Part shown: piece after piece, positions 5,476 to 6,903 of the stretch
Layout: each line of letters opens with the position of its first letter
How positions within the stretch are numbered: position 1 is the first letter of the stretch
NCBI GenBank assembly: GCA_003531115.1
Contig: DQHT01000047.1
Coordinates: 18,232 to 25,134, forward strand
DNA length: 6,903 nucleotides
Direction of reading: 5' to 3'
DNA from: Bacteroidota bacterium
GTDB lineage: Bacteria > Bacteroidota > Bacteroidia > UBA8524
Notes under the pieces: model-generated
What the model saw: the letters and a program-made list of their open reading frames with translations, nothing else
Told to the model about the DNA's origin: nothing
The model's database searches: none
Translations under genes and position numbers: made by a program

Positions 5476-6744
5476 CTAGTGGATCTCCATTTCCTTAAGC
5501 AGTTCGTTTTCGAACAGCCACAATCTTTTTACTTGATCGAATACAGGAGCATTATCTGTTAAATATTTTAGAGAATAATTTGCCTCCGTAAGAACTCGTC
5601 CGTCGCAATGAATAATTCCGAAATTATTATTCAAGGCATAGATCAGGAAGGGATGATTTTCCCTACGCCAAAAAAGAGAGTAATAGCCATAATTATCCAT
5701 GTTATTCTGCAAATAGAAACTAGATGTGTAATCATCTTTCACCCATTTCATCTCAATTTTGCGACAACTGTATGATAACTCATAATCGTCTGTACAATAA
5801 TGAAGAATGCTATCGTACCAATGAAGAAGCGTGTCTTCAGAATAAGCTTTCAGTATGCTGTATTTCCCATCGACTTCAACTATTGTTGAGAGTAGGGCAT
5901 ATGCATTCATCATAGTATCGGTAACATAATCTGTGATATCGAATATTGGGTAAATCCAATCATAATCAGGAGAGACCAATTCTTTACCAGTAATTGTCCA
6001 AAGAGATTGTCCTCCATCTTTACAGCAAAAGAAATAACGGCCTTCTACTCCATCCATTCCAAAAGTAAATATTGAATCGTACTCGGCTGCTATGGGTAAT
6101 TCACCCTTATAATTCATGATACCAAACTTGCCGTTTTGTTTTACTAACATGCCTATGAAAGTGGGATCGAAAAAGGTTTCAAATTCAAATTCACTGATGA
6201 ATTTAACATCTTCGTTTAAAAAGGCAGCTTTTCCGTTTTGATGAACAGTAATGTAGTCGTCGTGATATGGCTTTAGAATTTCGTCATATTGAAACGGTAA
6301 GAGTATTGAATCCGATATAGTAATTAATCCTTTCTTGCCATTTAATGTTGCAACTACTTTTTGGTCATACGACCAGTACTCGCAATCTTTGTATTTAAAA
6401 GGAACTTTTATTTCACCTCGTCTGTCTATGACACCCCATTTCTTGCCCTGTTTCACCGCGCAGTATTCGTAGTCGAATTCCTTGACGTCATCGTATTTGA
6501 TTTCAATAACAACTCGCCCGTAATAGTCAATAAAACCCCATTTGCCACCCTTTTTTACAGCACCCAACTCCCCTTTAAAACTTCTTACTTCCTGATACTC
6601 ATATGCAATTAATGGTTTTTTTGAAATGATATGAACATAACCCCATTTCCCTTTTTTCTTAGCAGGTATGAAGTCAGATTCATCATACTGTCCATGTGTG
6701 TAGACAATTATAAACAAAGTGATTATGGAGAATACTATTCGCAT
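5476..6744 (-). CDS. Secreted WG-repeat protein
   Basis: This 422-residue protein has a signal peptide (MRIVFSIITLFIIVYTHG, probable cleavage before QYDESD) and no lipobox. The mature part is built of WG repeats, units of about 35 residues: GKWGY at W34-G35, GKWGF at W69-G70, KKWGVID at W103-G104, then decayed units GKKGLI near 137-141 and GKFGIM near 205-210. Spacer sequences such as VVIEIKYDDVKEF and ELPIAAEYDSIF fit the family's pattern of a strand, a proline or hydrophobic step, and Y-D before the next unit. Beyond residue about 240 the repeats become hard to follow, and a last NNFGIIHCDGRVL unit appears near the C-terminus. WG-repeat proteins are common in Bacteroidota, exported, and mostly uncharacterised; a binding or scaffold role is inference. 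It is a single-gene unit. Confidence 0.9.
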   Translation of the reverse strand: MRIVFSIITLFIIVYTHGQYDESDFIPAKKKGKWGYVHIISKKPLIAYEYQEVRSFKGELGAVKKGGKWGFIDYYGRVVIEIKYDDVKEFDYEYCAVKQGKKWGVIDRRGEIKVPFKYKDCEYWSYDQKVVATLNGKKGLITISDSILLPFQYDEILKPYHDDYITVHQNGKAAFLNEDVKFISEFEFETFFDPTFIGMLVKQNGKFGIMNYKGELPIAAEYDSIFTFGMDGVEGRYFFCCKDGGQSLWTITGKELVSPDYDWIYPIFDITDYVTDTMMNAYALLSTIVEVDGKYSILKAYSEDTLLHWYDSILHYCTDDYELSYSCRKIEMKWVKDDYTSSFYLQNNMDNYGYYSLFWRRENHPFLIYALNNNFGIIHCDGRVLTEANYSLKYLTDNAPVFDQVKRLWLFENELLKEMEIH

Positions 6745-6821
6745 AGTTGGAGATTATAACGAATAAGAGGTCTACTAAGTATTGGATATCACTAATTTGT
6801 AAAAGGTCAAATATTATTTAG

Positions 6822-6900
6822 TAACAGCACACAACGTTCCGCGTACTGACACAGGCCGGCGCAGGGAACGTATGCTTTCCAGCTAATATAAGGTTTGTTA
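6822..6900. repeat. Inverted-repeat element with attC-like geometry
   Basis: Inner arms ACGTTCC-GCG (6834-6843) and CGC-AG-GGAACGT (6860-6871) pair over 10 bp with a two-base bulge. Outer ends TAACA (6822-6826) and TGTTA (6896-6900) are inverted about 75 bases apart. This nested layout recalls an integron attC site, and the minus strand reads TCCTAAC at one end, one base off the RYYYAAC core. However, the other end (GTTACTA) fits the GTTRRRY core poorly. It lies upstream of the WG-repeat gene, where a previous cassette would end. It could equally be a dispersed hairpin repeat or a terminator of the gene beyond the window. Confidence 0.5.
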
Positions 6901-6903
6901 GGA

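Noticed and set aside
5239..5562. Plus-strand reading frame of 107 codons across the 5296-5475 spacer
   Set aside because: It runs across hairpins and repeat copy 3 and overlaps two minus-strand genes; no domain or start signal supports it.
6745..6820. Standard Bacteroidota promoter for the WG-repeat gene
   Set aside because: ATATTTG is present but no TAnnTTTG with a correctly spaced TTTG box could be found.
6822..6900. Firm call of an integron attC site
   Set aside because: Only one core box is close to consensus and no integrase is in view, so it is reported only as attC-like.

Overview
The window looks like an accessory stretch of a Bacteroidota chromosome, possibly Cytophagales- or Chitinophaga-like. 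The grounds are a type IX secretion C-terminal sorting domain (PNP motif near the C-terminus), Bacteroidota-type lipoprotein signals, a WG-repeat protein, a DUF4184 protein, absence of Shine-Dalgarno sequences, and promoter-like TAnnTTTG boxes. The DNA is AT-rich. Every gene I can support lies on the minus strand. I see no tRNA, rRNA, CRISPR array, transposase or integrase.

Reading along the minus strand (right to left): an inverted-repeat element resembling an integron attC site at the right edge (6822-6900); a secreted WG-repeat protein (5476-6744); a structured spacer with one copy of a repeated element; a possible immunity-type gene broken by a one-base frameshift (4688-5295); a small lipoprotein (4177-4545); a second repeat copy; a coupled pair made of a DUF4184 membrane protein (3260-3988) and a lipoprotein with a type IX sorting tail (2427-3263), overlapping by ATGA; a DUF4272 protein (1507-2262) followed in the same frame by a 60-codon orphan coding remnant (1324-1506); a third repeat copy; an antitoxin (967-1182) fused by a deletion to the last third of a PIN-domain toxin (848-979); and a three-helix membrane protein that runs off the left edge (1-700).

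Apart from the DUF4184/lipoprotein pair, the genes do not form an obvious pathway. They read as unrelated, separately acquired, same-direction cassettes divided by spacers of about 140-190 bases. Three spacers carry diverged copies of one 31-base element in the same orientation, each 93-111 bases upstream of the next start codon. This is the least explained pattern in the window: a dispersed promoter-bearing or recombination-linked repeat in a cassette-like array. Three of the genes or remnants are damaged (PIN toxin, the orphan reading frame at 1324-1506, the frameshifted gene), so the region appears to be turning over.
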